The position numbers were made by a program, and so were the translations under genes. The notes under the pieces were generated by a model. It was not told where the DNA came from, made no database searches, and saw only the letters and a list, made by a program, of their open reading frames with translations. Source: an uncultured Eggerthellaceae bacterium (GTDB lineage: Bacteria > Actinomycetota > Coriobacteriia > Coriobacteriales > Eggerthellaceae). Taken from it: a stretch of DNA of 58,754 nucleotides. The stretch covers positions 1 through 58,754 of the forward strand of contig CAKUDT010000001.1 in the NCBI GenBank assembly GCA_934645125.1, given 5' to 3'. Positions 7,514 through 16,773 of the stretch are shown here, piece after piece (within the stretch, counting starts at the first letter, position 1; every line of letters begins with the position of its first letter).

Positions 7514-9301
7514 CTACAGAATAGAAAGATTCACTTCTTTCAGCTGACGCGTGGTCACCTGGTTCGGTGCGCCCGTCATCAAGTCCGATGCACTGGACGT
7601 CTTGGGGAAGGCAATAACGTCGCGAATGGAGCTCTTGCCTGCAAGCAGCATGACCAAACGGTCCAGGCCCAGCGCAATGCCACCATGAGGCGGAGCGCCC
7701 AGCTCAAGCGCATGAATCAAGTGGCCGAACTTGATGTCCAAATCTTCCTCGGATACACCGCAGCGACGCAAAACGCGCTTCTGCTCTTCGGCGTTGTGAA
7801 TACGAATCGAGCCGCCACCCAGCTCGTAGCCGTCCATAACAATGTCATAGCTATAAGAACCGCAGGCCAGCGGGTCGGTCTCAATCTTGTCCAGATCTTC
7901 TTCAAGCACATGCGTGAAAGGATGATGCTCAGCGGCGTACTTCTTCTCTTCTTCGTCGTACTTGAACATGGGGAAGTTCACCACCCACAGCAGCGCATGG
8001 CCGTTGCGCTCGATGCCCAAGCGATCAGCCATGGTCAGACGCAGCGCGGAAAGCACGGCGGCAACCGTAGCGGGCTTATCGGCAGCAAACAGCAGCAAGT
8101 CGCCCGGCTGAGCATCCATTGCCTGCTTGATCTGGCCGTATACTTCATCGCCCAAGAACTTGATAATGGGGCTCTTGCCCTTCATCTCGGTATCGGCGTC
8201 GGTAAATGCAATCCACGCCATGCCAGCAGCGCCATTCGCGGCAGCAACTTCGGCAAGCTTCTCAATCTCGCCACGGCTCCAGTTGCCCGCGCCCTTGCAG
8301 TTAATGGCCTTCACAATGCCGCCCGCTTCCACGGTCTTGGCAAAAACGCCGAAACCGCAGCCGCGCACGATGTCGGTCAGATTTACCAGCTCCATGCCAA
8401 AGCGGATGTCGGGGCGATCGCAGCCGAAGCGGTCCATTGCCTCGGACCACTGCATACGCTGCAACGGGAACTCGTGCTCCACGCCAGCGGCGGCAAGCAC
8501 TTCCTTCATAACGTCTTCCATCATGTCGATGACATCTTCGCCTTCAACGAACGACATCTCAATGTCTACCTGGGTAAACTCGGGCTGACGATCGGCGCGC
8601 AGGTCCTCGTCGCGGAAGCAACGGGCAATCTGATAGTAGCGCTCAATGCCAGCAACCATAAGCATTTGCTTGAACTGCTGCGGGCTTTGCGGCAGCGCAT
8701 AAAACTTGCCGGGGTTCGGACGGCTGGGCACAATGTAGTCGCGCGCGCCTTCAGGTGTGCTATTTGCCAGAATGGGCGTTTCGACTTCGACGAAGTCACG
8801 CTCGTTGAGCGCCTTGCGCATGGCCTGAGCCACAACGTGACGCAGCTTGATGGCGGCATACATCTCGGGACGACGCAGGTCCATATAACGCCACTTCATG
8901 CGCGTTTCTTCGGCAACGGCAATGCCGTCTTCAATTTCAAACGGCGGCGTAACGGACTTGTTCAGCATCACAATGGACGAAGCAAGCACTTCAATCTCGC
9001 CCGTAAGCATGTTGGGGTTCACGGCCTCTTCGCCACGAGCGCGTACTTTGCCCGTGATTTTCAGAACGTCTTCGCGGCTCAAGTGCTCGGCGATAGCGAA
9101 CTCATCGGCGGTTACGCAATCGGGGTCAATGATGACCTGGGTATAGCCATCACGATCGCGCAGGTCGCAGAAGATAATGCCGCCGTGGTCGCGCGTATGC
9201 CACGCCCAACCAGTCAGCACAACCTCGCGCCCAATGTCTTCTTTGCGCAGCTCGCCACAAGTGGCGGTGTGCATGCAGTACTCATTTTTGAAATCGGTCA
9301 T
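7514..9301 (-). CDS. aspS: Aspartyl-tRNA synthetase
   Basis: This 595-residue class IIb synthetase charges tRNA-Asp (possibly also tRNA-Asn) with aspartate. The N-terminal OB-fold anticodon domain contains GWAWHTRDHGG. The catalytic core shows motif 2 in YYQIARCFRDEDLRADRQPEFTQ-type context (FRDEDLRADRQPEF), a GAD-type insertion and motif 3 in GGIALGLDRLVMLLAG. The length matches bacterial-type AspRS. The ATG at 9301 is preceded by AAAGGAG; a start 16 codons upstream lacks support. It follows hisS on the same strand, a classic hisS-aspS pair separated by about 210 bases. Confidence 0.96.
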   Translation of the reverse strand: MTDFKNEYCMHTATCGELRKEDIGREVVLTGWAWHTRDHGGIIFCDLRDRDGYTQVIIDPDCVTADEFAIAEHLSREDVLKITGKVRARGEEAVNPNMLTGEIEVLASSIVMLNKSVTPPFEIEDGIAVAEETRMKWRYMDLRRPEMYAAIKLRHVVAQAMRKALNERDFVEVETPILANSTPEGARDYIVPSRPNPGKFYALPQSPQQFKQMLMVAGIERYYQIARCFRDEDLRADRQPEFTQVDIEMSFVEGEDVIDMMEDVMKEVLAAAGVEHEFPLQRMQWSEAMDRFGCDRPDIRFGMELVNLTDIVRGCGFGVFAKTVEAGGIVKAINCKGAGNWSRGEIEKLAEVAAANGAAGMAWIAFTDADTEMKGKSPIIKFLGDEVYGQIKQAMDAQPGDLLLFAADKPATVAAVLSALRLTMADRLGIERNGHALLWVVNFPMFKYDEEEKKYAAEHHPFTHVLEEDLDKIETDPLACGSYSYDIVMDGYELGGGSIRIHNAEEQKRVLRRCGVSEEDLDIKFGHLIHALELGAPPHGGIALGLDRLVMLLAGKSSIRDVIAFPKTSSASDLMTGAPNQVTTRQLKEVNLSIL

Positions 9302-9512
9302 TCCTGCTCCTTTATAACTGCGAAGCGGCTCGAAAGCCCCTTTATTCAACCCTCTTGCGGATCTACTCCGCGGAAAACGCCTTCATCTTGCACATCCTGC
9401 GCACCTCGGCCGCGTGCGCGACCACTCGTCCGGCCCCGCGTTCAGCCACGAGCAAACGGCAAGCCCAGCCGCAGGCCCAGCCGCAAACCATCAACGAAGG
9501 CAAACGCTTATT

Positions 9513-10823
9513 TTACTCGCTTGCCACGCAAGTTGAAACTGCATCTTCCAATTTGACCAGCTTTTCTTCGTGAGTTGCCATGTTGCGCAACTTCACCTGG
9601 CCCTGTTCCAGCTCATCGGGGCCCAAAATGGCAATGATGCGTGCACCCGTTTTATCTGCCAGCTTGAACTGGCTTTTCAGGCTGCGACCCTGGTGATCCA
9701 TCTCTGCCACTATGCCCGCATCGCGGCATGCCTGCATCAGGCGGAATGCCGCCAAGCGCACGCTTTCGTCAACGCAGGCAATGAACACGTCGCAGCGCGC
9801 GGCCTTCGGGAATTCCTTGCCCGCAGCCTCAAGCGCCAAAACGCAGCGCTCGTAGCCCAGCGCAAAGCCCAAGCCCGGCGTGGGCCTTCCGCCTACTTCT
9901 TCGGCCAGCTTGTCGTAGCGTCCGCCGCCGCCGATGGCATTTTGCGAACCCAGACCGTCATCAACTTGCACCTCAAACACGGTACGCGTGTAATAATCCA
10001 AGCCACGCACGAGCTTTGCGTCTTCCCGGTACGCCACGCCCGCAGCTTCCAGGTACGCTTTCACCTGGTCGTAGTGGGCTTTGCAATCGGGGCACAGATG
10101 ATCGGAGATCTTCGGCGCCGCTTCCATTACCTGCGCGCAACCCGCGTTTTTGCAGTCGAAGGCGCGCAGCGGGTTGATTTCCTTGCGCGTGTTGCACGTT
10201 TCACACAGCTCGTCAGCGTGCTCGTCCATGTAGGCGCGCACGGCATCGCGATACGCCGGACGGCACTTCTCGCAACCCATGGAGTTGATCAGCAGCGTCA
10301 TTTTGTCCGCGGGAATGCCCACTTTCTCGTAGAAACGCATGAGCATGATAATGGCTTCGGCATCGATAGTGGGCTCTTCGGCACCCAAGCACTCAACGCC
10401 TACCTGGTGAAACTGGCGCAGGCGGCCCTTTTGCGGACGCTCGGCGCGAAACATGGGACCCGCGTACATCAGCTTCACGGGAGCTGCACCCTGCGGCACT
10501 AAATCATGCTGCACCACCGCGCGCACCACGCCGGCCGTACCTTCGGGACGCAGCGACAGACGGCTTTTGCTCTTCAGCGACTGTCCGTCCAGCAGCTTCT
10601 TCAAATTCTCACCTGAAAACGTGGCAAACATCTCTTTGGAAACAACGTCGGTCGCTTCGCCAATGCCACGCACGAACAGCTCAGTTTGCTCGATGGTTGG
10701 CACTTCAATGGGCAAGTACCCATACGTGCCGAAAACTTCCCGCGCGCACTGCTGGAAATCCAGCCAGAACAGCTCTTCATCGGGAAGCAGATCTTTTGTG
10801 CCTTCCGGGGCCTGAATAGCCAT
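9513..10823 (-). CDS. hisS: Histidyl-tRNA synthetase
   Basis: A 436-residue class IIa synthetase that charges tRNA-His. It starts with the family N-terminus APEGTKDLLPDE, shows motif 2 in MFRAERPQKGRLRQFHQ, the HisRS-specific LVRGLDYYTRTVFE block, and motif 3 in PGLGFALGYERCV. Residues about 185-240 contain four Cys pairs (CEKC, CETC, CKNAGC, CPDC) that suggest a zinc-binding insertion, a variation seen in some lineages. The ATG is preceded by AAGAGGG. It is first of the hisS-aspS pair. Confidence 0.96.
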   Translation of the reverse strand: MAIQAPEGTKDLLPDEELFWLDFQQCAREVFGTYGYLPIEVPTIEQTELFVRGIGEATDVVSKEMFATFSGENLKKLLDGQSLKSKSRLSLRPEGTAGVVRAVVQHDLVPQGAAPVKLMYAGPMFRAERPQKGRLRQFHQVGVECLGAEEPTIDAEAIIMLMRFYEKVGIPADKMTLLINSMGCEKCRPAYRDAVRAYMDEHADELCETCNTRKEINPLRAFDCKNAGCAQVMEAAPKISDHLCPDCKAHYDQVKAYLEAAGVAYREDAKLVRGLDYYTRTVFEVQVDDGLGSQNAIGGGGRYDKLAEEVGGRPTPGLGFALGYERCVLALEAAGKEFPKAARCDVFIACVDESVRLAAFRLMQACRDAGIVAEMDHQGRSLKSQFKLADKTGARIIAILGPDELEQGQVKLRNMATHEEKLVKLEDAVSTCVASE

Positions 10824-11065
10824 AACACCCTCTTTGCGATTGATGATTCGGATTCGTCAATGTATCGTAATTCGTAACTTCCCAGTTTACCGCATTGACG
10901 TGGTCGTAGCGGAAAAATCTCGCAGCTTTTGCGTTACTGCACCAGGTAAATCATAAAAATTCCTACCTTTTATACCCCTTAGCGTTACTTTTTACCCAAT
11001 TTTCATAGCCTGTGGGTAGGTATTGTGCTAAAAAAACACCACTTGCGATGAAAGGAGGTGCGCCG
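10824..11065. promoter_or_regulatory. Divergent region between hisS and the cstA unit
   Basis: It holds the promoters for both directions but no confident hexamer pair. A TACCC (10992-10996) and GGGTA (11013-11017) inverted pair with a 16-base centre lies about 50 bases before the plus-strand start and could be a regulator site. AAAGGAGGTG at 11051-11060 is a near-perfect ribosome binding site and fixes the GTG start at 11066. Confidence 0.35.
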
Positions 11066-11692
11066 GTGTCTGGTGAAAGCGACTCAGAAGGCAGTCAAAG
11101 TACAAGCGCAAACAGTTCAACGACCAGCGACAATTGCGATTCAACAACCCGCGATGACAATCGCGCGACCGTGCTCAAAAAACTCATTTTGGCACATGAA
11201 GGTTGGTTCAACGTTTTCCCTGATTACGAATATGCCAACCGTACCTTTCCTGCTTTTGCAGAGTTTCACTCGCATGGAGAGAAGTACGTTCTAACCAAGC
11301 GAGCGAAACTTTGGGAAGTGGATGCTCACGAATATCTCTTCTTTCAGACAACCGAAACGCTTTCTGCAGCAGATGTGGCTGAGTGGATTGACTTCATGAC
11401 CACTCAGGCGCTGAAGAAAGTTGACCCTGTTCCCGACCATATGAGCAGCTATATCTCGCTTGTCATTGTGGCCGATTCGGTGACCGACGATGCGAAAAAG
11501 GCAATTCGCAAAGCCCGTTTCCATAAGGAGTTCAGCTTTGGACTGCGTGGCTGGTCCGATTTGCGCCTGGCTGCGGTGGACTTTTCGTCGCAGTGCGTTC
11601 TCACTAATGCTGCTGGAAAAGAGATGCGAGCGGCGCTTGAAGCGAATGCTGGCATCAAATGCAGCAAGAAAGGTTTGTTCAGAAGGAGGTAA
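11066..11692 (+). CDS. Unrecognised cytoplasmic protein next to cstA
   Basis: A 208-residue protein without signal peptide or membrane helix. Residues 1-35 are Ser/Asn/Asp-rich and likely disordered. The rest is a mixed alpha/beta domain with HEGWFNVFPDYEYANRTFPA and, near residue 175, LRLAAVDFSSQCVLTNAAGKE, ending in a basic tail KKGLFRRR. I do not recognise a catalytic motif. The GTG start at 11066 follows a strong AAAGGAGGTG; an earlier GTG at 11012 lacks one. Its stop is eight bases before cstA, so it is almost certainly co-expressed with that transporter and may be an accessory or regulatory partner. Confidence 0.75.
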   Translation: MSGESDSEGSQSTSANSSTTSDNCDSTTRDDNRATVLKKLILAHEGWFNVFPDYEYANRTFPAFAEFHSHGEKYVLTKRAKLWEVDAHEYLFFQTTETLSAADVAEWIDFMTTQALKKVDPVPDHMSSYISLVIVADSVTDDAKKAIRKARFHKEFSFGLRGWSDLRLAAVDFSSQCVLTNAAGKEMRAALEANAGIKCSKKGLFRRR

Positions 11693-11699
11693 TTAGTTC

Positions 11700-13445
11700 A
11701 TGAACGCTTTGATCATGCTGGTCATCGCTGCAGTTATCCTGATCATAGGCTATATCTGCTATGGCGGATGGCTGTCCAAACAATGGGGTATCGACAACTC
11801 CATTGAAACCCCTGCCCACGCTCTGGAAGACGGCGTTGATTACGTTCCGGCGCAGCCCTACGTGGTTATCGGCCACCATTTTTCTTCCATTGCCGGAGCT
11901 GGCCCCATTAATGGCCCCATTCAGGCCGCGATTTTTGGCTGGGTTCCCGTTTTGCTGTGGGTTCTTATCGGCGGCATTTTCATTGGCGCCATGCACGACT
12001 TTGGCGCACTGTTTGCCTCGCTGCGTCACAAGGGACAAACGCTTGCCGCCGTTGTTGCAGCTAATATCGACGAATCCGCGAAAAAACTGTTCTGCGTGTT
12101 CTCGTTTTTGACGTTGGTGCTGGTTGTTGCAGCTTTTGCCTCAATCGTGGCGGGTACATTCGCCGATCCCGACGGCACGAATATCGCTAATGCGCGCACG
12201 GCTACCATTTCCGTTCTGTTCATTGCCGTTGCCGTTGTTTGGGGCATTGCGACACGCAGCCGCAATGTACCTGGTCCTGTTATGATTTTGGGTGCGATTG
12301 TTGTTATTGCCGTTATCGTTGCCGTGGGCTACAACTTCCCGTTCCTGGGCGGCATCGACCAGACCACCTGGATGATTGTGGTAGGCATTTACATTTTGAT
12401 TGCTTCGGTAGCTCCGGTATGGATTCTTCTGCAGCCGCGTGACTATTTGTCCAGCTACCTGTTGTACGGCATGATTGTGCTGGCGATCATCGGCATTATT
12501 GGCGCAACTATTTTCGGCAACACGTCTTTTGCGGAAGTGCCCGCCTTCACCGCATTCGACACCACCACGCTCTACCCCGATGCCAAAGTGTTTGGCGGCC
12601 GCGGTTTGCTGTTCCCTGCTCTATTCGTGACCATTGCATGCGGTGCAATTTCCGGCTTCCATTCTTTGGTTTCTTCGGGCACCACGTCCAAGCAGCTGGA
12701 TAAAGAGTCGCAGGCGCAGCCTATCGCTTACGGCGGTATGCTTTTGGAATGCCTGCTGGCCGTTATCTCGCTGTGCGCCGTAGCCTACGTGTGGCAAGGT
12801 GCGGTAAGCGGCACCTACGCCACGCCTACGCAGATTTTCGCAAGCGGTCTTTCGGGTATGATCGGCGTTATCCCTGGTCTGGAAGGTATCGGCGGCCATG
12901 CAGGATCGATTGCGTACTCCCTGCTTATTTTGGCGGTTTCCGCTTTCTGCTTGACTTCTTTGGACACGGCAACCCGCATTGGTCGCATGATGTTCCAGGA
13001 AATGTTCACCACCGACGACGATGAATCCAGCGTTGACAACGAGACCGGCTGGCGCAAAGTGCTGACCAACCCCTACGTGGCAACCATCATCACAGTTGCT
13101 GCGGGCATTGGTCTGGGCATGGGCGGTTACGCCATTATCTGGCCGCTGTTCGGCGCCGCGAACCAGCTGCTTGCCGCCTTGGCGCTGCTGGCCGTTTGCT
13201 CATTCTTGGGCAACATCGGACGCAACAACAAGATGTTCTACATTCCCATGGTGTTCATGCTTATCGTCACGCTCACATCGCTGGCTCTTACCGCTCAGGC
13301 GAAGGTGAGCGCCATCATGACCTCGGGTGTGGCGCTTGCCCCCGTTGTTCAGTTGCTGCTGGCTATTTTGCTGTTTGTCTTGGCCATTGTGCTTGCCGTT
13401 AAAGCCATCAAGCACATTGCAAGCACGGCGAAGGCGCAGAAGTAA
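11700..13445 (+). CDS. cstA: CstA family carbon starvation/pyruvate-peptide transporter
   Basis: A 581-residue membrane protein with about 16 predicted hydrophobic segments. CstA/BtsT-type carriers import pyruvate or peptides. Family hallmarks are visible: HHFSSIAGAGPINGPIQA after helix 1, GAMHDFGALFASLRHKGQ, a SGFHSLVSSGTTSKQL block and the LTSLDTATRIGRMMFQE segment. The ATG at 11700 follows AGAAGGAGGT. Shorter than E. coli CstA (about 700 residues) but normal for the Gram-positive type. A strong terminator follows at 13584. Peptide or pyruvate import suits an asaccharolytic amino-acid-using anaerobe. Confidence 0.92.
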   Translation: MNALIMLVIAAVILIIGYICYGGWLSKQWGIDNSIETPAHALEDGVDYVPAQPYVVIGHHFSSIAGAGPINGPIQAAIFGWVPVLLWVLIGGIFIGAMHDFGALFASLRHKGQTLAAVVAANIDESAKKLFCVFSFLTLVLVVAAFASIVAGTFADPDGTNIANARTATISVLFIAVAVVWGIATRSRNVPGPVMILGAIVVIAVIVAVGYNFPFLGGIDQTTWMIVVGIYILIASVAPVWILLQPRDYLSSYLLYGMIVLAIIGIIGATIFGNTSFAEVPAFTAFDTTTLYPDAKVFGGRGLLFPALFVTIACGAISGFHSLVSSGTTSKQLDKESQAQPIAYGGMLLECLLAVISLCAVAYVWQGAVSGTYATPTQIFASGLSGMIGVIPGLEGIGGHAGSIAYSLLILAVSAFCLTSLDTATRIGRMMFQEMFTTDDDESSVDNETGWRKVLTNPYVATIITVAAGIGLGMGGYAIIWPLFGAANQLLAALALLAVCSFLGNIGRNNKMFYIPMVFMLIVTLTSLALTAQAKVSAIMTSGVALAPVVQLLLAILLFVLAIVLAVKAIKHIASTAKAQK

Positions 13446-13747
13446 CACGCCTGGATGCGCTGCGAAGGCGCTTGCAAGTGCTAGCAGATGTTTGCTTGCG
13501 AATGCTTGCCAGCCTGCAACGAGCGTTTAGTGTGGTGAAGGCGCTGGTAGATGCCGGCGGTTGCTCGTTTGATAGTACGAAAGAAGGGGTCCTGCATTTG
13601 CGGGACCCCTTCGTGATTTTTGGTCAGGCTGCATGAACTCTACTCTGTAGTTGGAGCAGCACCAAAGGCTTACAGCGTTTCGTCGCTTGCACCTTCGCCA
13701 CCTGCACCCGTCTGCAACGTTGGCAGGCGTTTCCGCAGGTCGCTTCG
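13446..13747 (+). terminator. cstA terminator and otherwise empty gap
   Basis: AAGGGGTCC (13584-13592) pairs perfectly with GGACCCCTT (13603-13611), followed by TCGTGATTTTT. It ends the cstA unit and may also serve the convergent minus-strand gene. The rest of the roughly 300-base gap shows no gene or repeat I can support. Confidence 0.75.
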
Positions 13748-14965
13748 CTATTCCTTAGGTTCGTTTCCCGGGTTCGCGGAAGAACCGGCACCGGCCTCGG
13801 ACTCGCCTGCGGCAGAAGCGGGAGCGACAACGGGAGCAGCTGCGGCATCAGCAGCAGGAGCAACTTCGGCCGGAGCGTTCGCCGACGCGTCAGGCACAGC
13901 AGGTGCGGGAGCGGCCACTGGCGCAACAGGTTCGGAGGCGGCGCCCATCGGTACAGCCGCATTGGTGCCAGACGTCGGAGTAATCTCGTCAACGGCAACG
14001 CCAACGACGGGAACGTTAACAGCAACAGGCGCGGGAGCAGCAGCTGCTACAGGAGCCGCAGCAACGGCAGCATCCGCCGCATCCTCGTTCGCCCATTGGG
14101 GTTCGTTGCGATGCACCCAATGACCCACGGCACGCATTGCCCACAACATGCCCAAACCATCAATGAACAGGGCAAGAACGGCGGCAACAATCACCAGGGC
14201 AAACGCGCCGCCCAAGTAGCCAACGCCATACGACGGATACGAATAACCGTGCCCATATCCGTAGCCGTAATCCAAGAAATCGGTATACGCAGCGTATCCG
14301 CTCAACCCCGCAAGGAACACCAGCACAATAACAACAACGACAATAACAACGCCGCAAATCAACTGCGGAACAATGGCTGCCGCAAAAAGACCGCCCAAAT
14401 TCTTTCGATATGCGCGGAACAGCTCCGACAGGTCAAAGGCAGAACCAAGTTTGCCCGTAACACCCGCGCGCATCTTGGCAAGCTCGCAGAATGTCGAAGC
14501 CAAAAGATTGATAGCAACAAGCAGAATCGCACCCAAAATAGGAATGAACGACAGAACGCCAAAGACAATTGTCGCTGCCGCAAGAAGAATATCCAAAAGC
14601 ACAATAATCAGACCAAATACGAACGTCTTCTTGCAAAACGCGCCTGCAGCAAGCGGCTTCGGTTCGCCTTTCGCCGCCTGGGCACCCCACTGAAGACCAT
14701 AACCCACTGCAAAGAAGTTAAGCACGGGAACGCAATTCATAAGCATAAGCGTAAGCACGCGCTTAACCCAGTTCGGCGAGCTTGTAATATCCGACCACGC
14801 CTGGCCAACGCACCCCTTGGGCACAACGTATTCGGTAGGCATGCCAACGGCCGCCCCCGCAGGTCGCGCAGCGCCTGCAACTGCGGGTTTCCTTAACGGA
14901 CATCCGCATTCTACGCAGAACAACGATTCGTCTGCGTTTTTCTTTCCGCAATGAGAACAGTACAT
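13748..14965 (-). CDS. Zinc-ribbon integral membrane protein (DUF4013-like)
   Basis: A 405-residue protein with an N-terminal zinc ribbon (CSHCGKKN...CVECGCPL, residues 3-25), a linker, then about five to six membrane helices between residues 65 and 310. The core resembles DUF4013-type proteins. A glycine/tyrosine-rich loop (GYGYGHGYSYPSYG) lies between helices near residue 245. The C-terminal 90 residues are an Ala/Pro/Val-rich tail, likely disordered. AGGAAGGACC precedes the ATG. No catalytic residues are evident and the function is unknown. Confidence 0.75.
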   Translation of the reverse strand: MYCSHCGKKNADESLFCVECGCPLRKPAVAGAARPAGAAVGMPTEYVVPKGCVGQAWSDITSSPNWVKRVLTLMLMNCVPVLNFFAVGYGLQWGAQAAKGEPKPLAAGAFCKKTFVFGLIIVLLDILLAAATIVFGVLSFIPILGAILLVAINLLASTFCELAKMRAGVTGKLGSAFDLSELFRAYRKNLGGLFAAAIVPQLICGVVIVVVVIVLVFLAGLSGYAAYTDFLDYGYGYGHGYSYPSYGVGYLGGAFALVIVAAVLALFIDGLGMLWAMRAVGHWVHRNEPQWANEDAADAAVAAAPVAAAAPAPVAVNVPVVGVAVDEITPTSGTNAAVPMGAASEPVAPVAAPAPAVPDASANAPAEVAPAADAAAAPVVAPASAAGESEAGAGSSANPGNEPKE

Positions 14966-14984
14966 AACGGTCCTTCCTCAACAA

Positions 14985-15224
14985 AATACCTCATAAAAGA
15001 TACTGCCAGTATACGGCATAACAGCGGAAGCAAAAAGGTGCGCAAGCCGCTGGGTGCACGGCGAGTTTTCCTTGATAGAGCCCACAATCAGAATCCACAC
15101 AACGAAGAACCACACGTAAACCCGCGAAAAAATATCACAAAACGGTTTCCCTTCCTTTTTGCCGCGTCCCCCCATCCGCGCGTTGCGTTACCATGAGCCA
15201 AAACAAAAAATGGAAAGGCCTCGC
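14985..15224. promoter_or_regulatory. Divergent promoter region before gshA
   Basis: It separates the minus-strand zinc-ribbon gene from gshA. A TATACT on the minus strand at about 15008-15013 could be a -10 box for the former. GGAAAGG at 15212-15218 is the ribosome binding site that fixes the gshA start. No gene is supported here. Confidence 0.3.
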
Positions 15225-16640
15225 ATGATCCATGCTGAAAACGAAACAGTGCGCTCCTTGCTCTTTCAAGGCAATTTCGGCCTTGAGCGCGAAACCCTGC
15301 GCATCACCGAAGACGGCTTTTTGGCGCAATCTCCCAATCCCTTCCCCAACAACCCCCACGTCGTGCGCGACTTCAGCGAAAACCAGGTGGAAATAAACAC
15401 CGGCATACAGCACTCTCCCGCAAAGGCGCTGGCAGAGCTCGCCCACTACGACAAGATGGTACAGACCAAGCTGGCACAGCAAAACCCCAAGGAAATGCTC
15501 TGGCCGTTTTCAAACCCGCCTTATCTGCGCGACGAAAACGATATTCCTATTGCCCAGTTTTATGGCGAAGAGGCGGGCAAAACCAGCTATCGCGAGTATT
15601 TGTCGAATCAGTACGGACGCTACAAAATGACGTTTAGCGGCATCCATTTCAATTACTCGTTCTGCGATGAGCTGCTGAAACGCGATTTTGAGCTGAGCGA
15701 ATTCGCAGCAGGTAACAAAGACAAAGGCGAAGGCGAAGAACACGGCGAAGACACCAACGCTGGCAGCACGCCCGCCGCCGATGCCAACAACGCTCACGAA
15801 AACGCAGCCTTCACTGCTTACAAAAACGACTTGTACCTTACGCTGGCGCAACGCTGCGTTGCCTACGGATGGGTCATGAGCGCAATCACCGCTGCAAGCC
15901 CCATTATGGATTCATCGTTTGTAGAGCAGGGCAACACGGGCGGCGATCTTTATTTCGGTTTGGGCACTGTTCGTTGCTCTGAACTGGGCTATTGGAATTA
16001 TTTCTCGCCCGTTTTGGATTATTCGTCCCCTGCGGGATACGCCGATAGCATCCAACAATACGTTGACCGTGGCTACATTATGTACCCCAGCGAGCTGTAC
16101 TACCCCATTCGCTTGAAGCCAAGCGGCGCCTACAGCCTGGATTCCCTGCGCGCGGGCAACATCAGCCATATTGAGCTGCGCATGTTCGATTTGAACCCCA
16201 CTGATTCTTTGGGCCTGAACAAGCAAGACGTTCTTTTCTCCCAGCTTCTCTTGATTTGGCTTGCATGCACGCCTGCCCAGCCGTTCACGCGCGCCGATCA
16301 AATTCAGGCAATCCAGAACTTCAAGAACGCCGCGCACTATGATTTGCGCACCGTGAAAATCATTTTCCCCGGCGGACGCACCTGCACGGTAAACGCTGCA
16401 GCACTCGAAGTTCTTGATGCCATGATTGCGTTTTTCTGCAACATTGACGCAGGTCAAGAGGTCTTTGACTGCTTGGCGTTTCAGCGCGGGAAGTTCACCG
16501 ATGCCATCCATGAACGTTATACGCACACCGTGCGTCATGCTTATGGCACCGAGTTTGTGAAAAACGGCCTGAAGCTTGCACAGCTGCGACAGCAAGAGGC
16601 GCTTGCCCGCCCCGACACGTTCGCGAAAGAAGAAGCGTAG
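15225..16640 (+). CDS. gshA: Glutamate-cysteine ligase (gamma-glutamylcysteine synthetase)
   Basis: This 471-residue protein matches the ATP-dependent E. coli-type/GshF N-terminal ligase that joins glutamate and cysteine. Residues 16-27 (QGNFGLERETLR) and 49-60 (DFSENQVEINTG) are the glutamate/Mg-binding core, and FSGIHFNYSF and the HIELRMFDLNP segment are also diagnostic. Residues about 161-195 are a Glu/Asn/Ala-rich insert absent from typical members. There is no ATP-grasp glutathione synthetase domain at the C-terminus, so on its own it makes gamma-glutamylcysteine. The ATG at 15225 is chosen from GGAAAGG seven bases upstream. A terminator follows at 16714. Confidence 0.88.
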   Translation: MIHAENETVRSLLFQGNFGLERETLRITEDGFLAQSPNPFPNNPHVVRDFSENQVEINTGIQHSPAKALAELAHYDKMVQTKLAQQNPKEMLWPFSNPPYLRDENDIPIAQFYGEEAGKTSYREYLSNQYGRYKMTFSGIHFNYSFCDELLKRDFELSEFAAGNKDKGEGEEHGEDTNAGSTPAADANNAHENAAFTAYKNDLYLTLAQRCVAYGWVMSAITAASPIMDSSFVEQGNTGGDLYFGLGTVRCSELGYWNYFSPVLDYSSPAGYADSIQQYVDRGYIMYPSELYYPIRLKPSGAYSLDSLRAGNISHIELRMFDLNPTDSLGLNKQDVLFSQLLLIWLACTPAQPFTRADQIQAIQNFKNAAHYDLRTVKIIFPGGRTCTVNAAALEVLDAMIAFFCNIDAGQEVFDCLAFQRGKFTDAIHERYTHTVRHAYGTEFVKNGLKLAQLRQQEALARPDTFAKEEA

Positions 16641-16713
16641 GCGGCGCATTTGTGCGCTCGTATCTGATGCCACGCAGCGCGGCGCGGCTTTACCGTTCGT
16701 CCCCAGTTCATAA

Positions 16714-16750
16714 AAAACGCCGACAGCCCCAACGGCTGCCGGCGTTTCAG
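16714..16750 (+). terminator. Terminator between convergent gshA and surface-protein genes
   Basis: AAACGCCG (16714-16721) plus AGCC pairs with GGCT plus CGGCGTTT (16733-16746) around a CCAAC loop. The A-run before and T-run after make it usable in both directions. Confidence 0.7.
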
Positions 16751-16773
16751 TTCAGACGATCTTAAACTACGTG

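Noticed and set aside
7511..9556. Long open frame on the plus strand opposite aspS (681 codons).
   Set aside because: It is the mirror of a highly conserved synthetase gene. Its protein has no family motif, is rich in His and Asn from reversed codons, and lacks a ribosome binding site.
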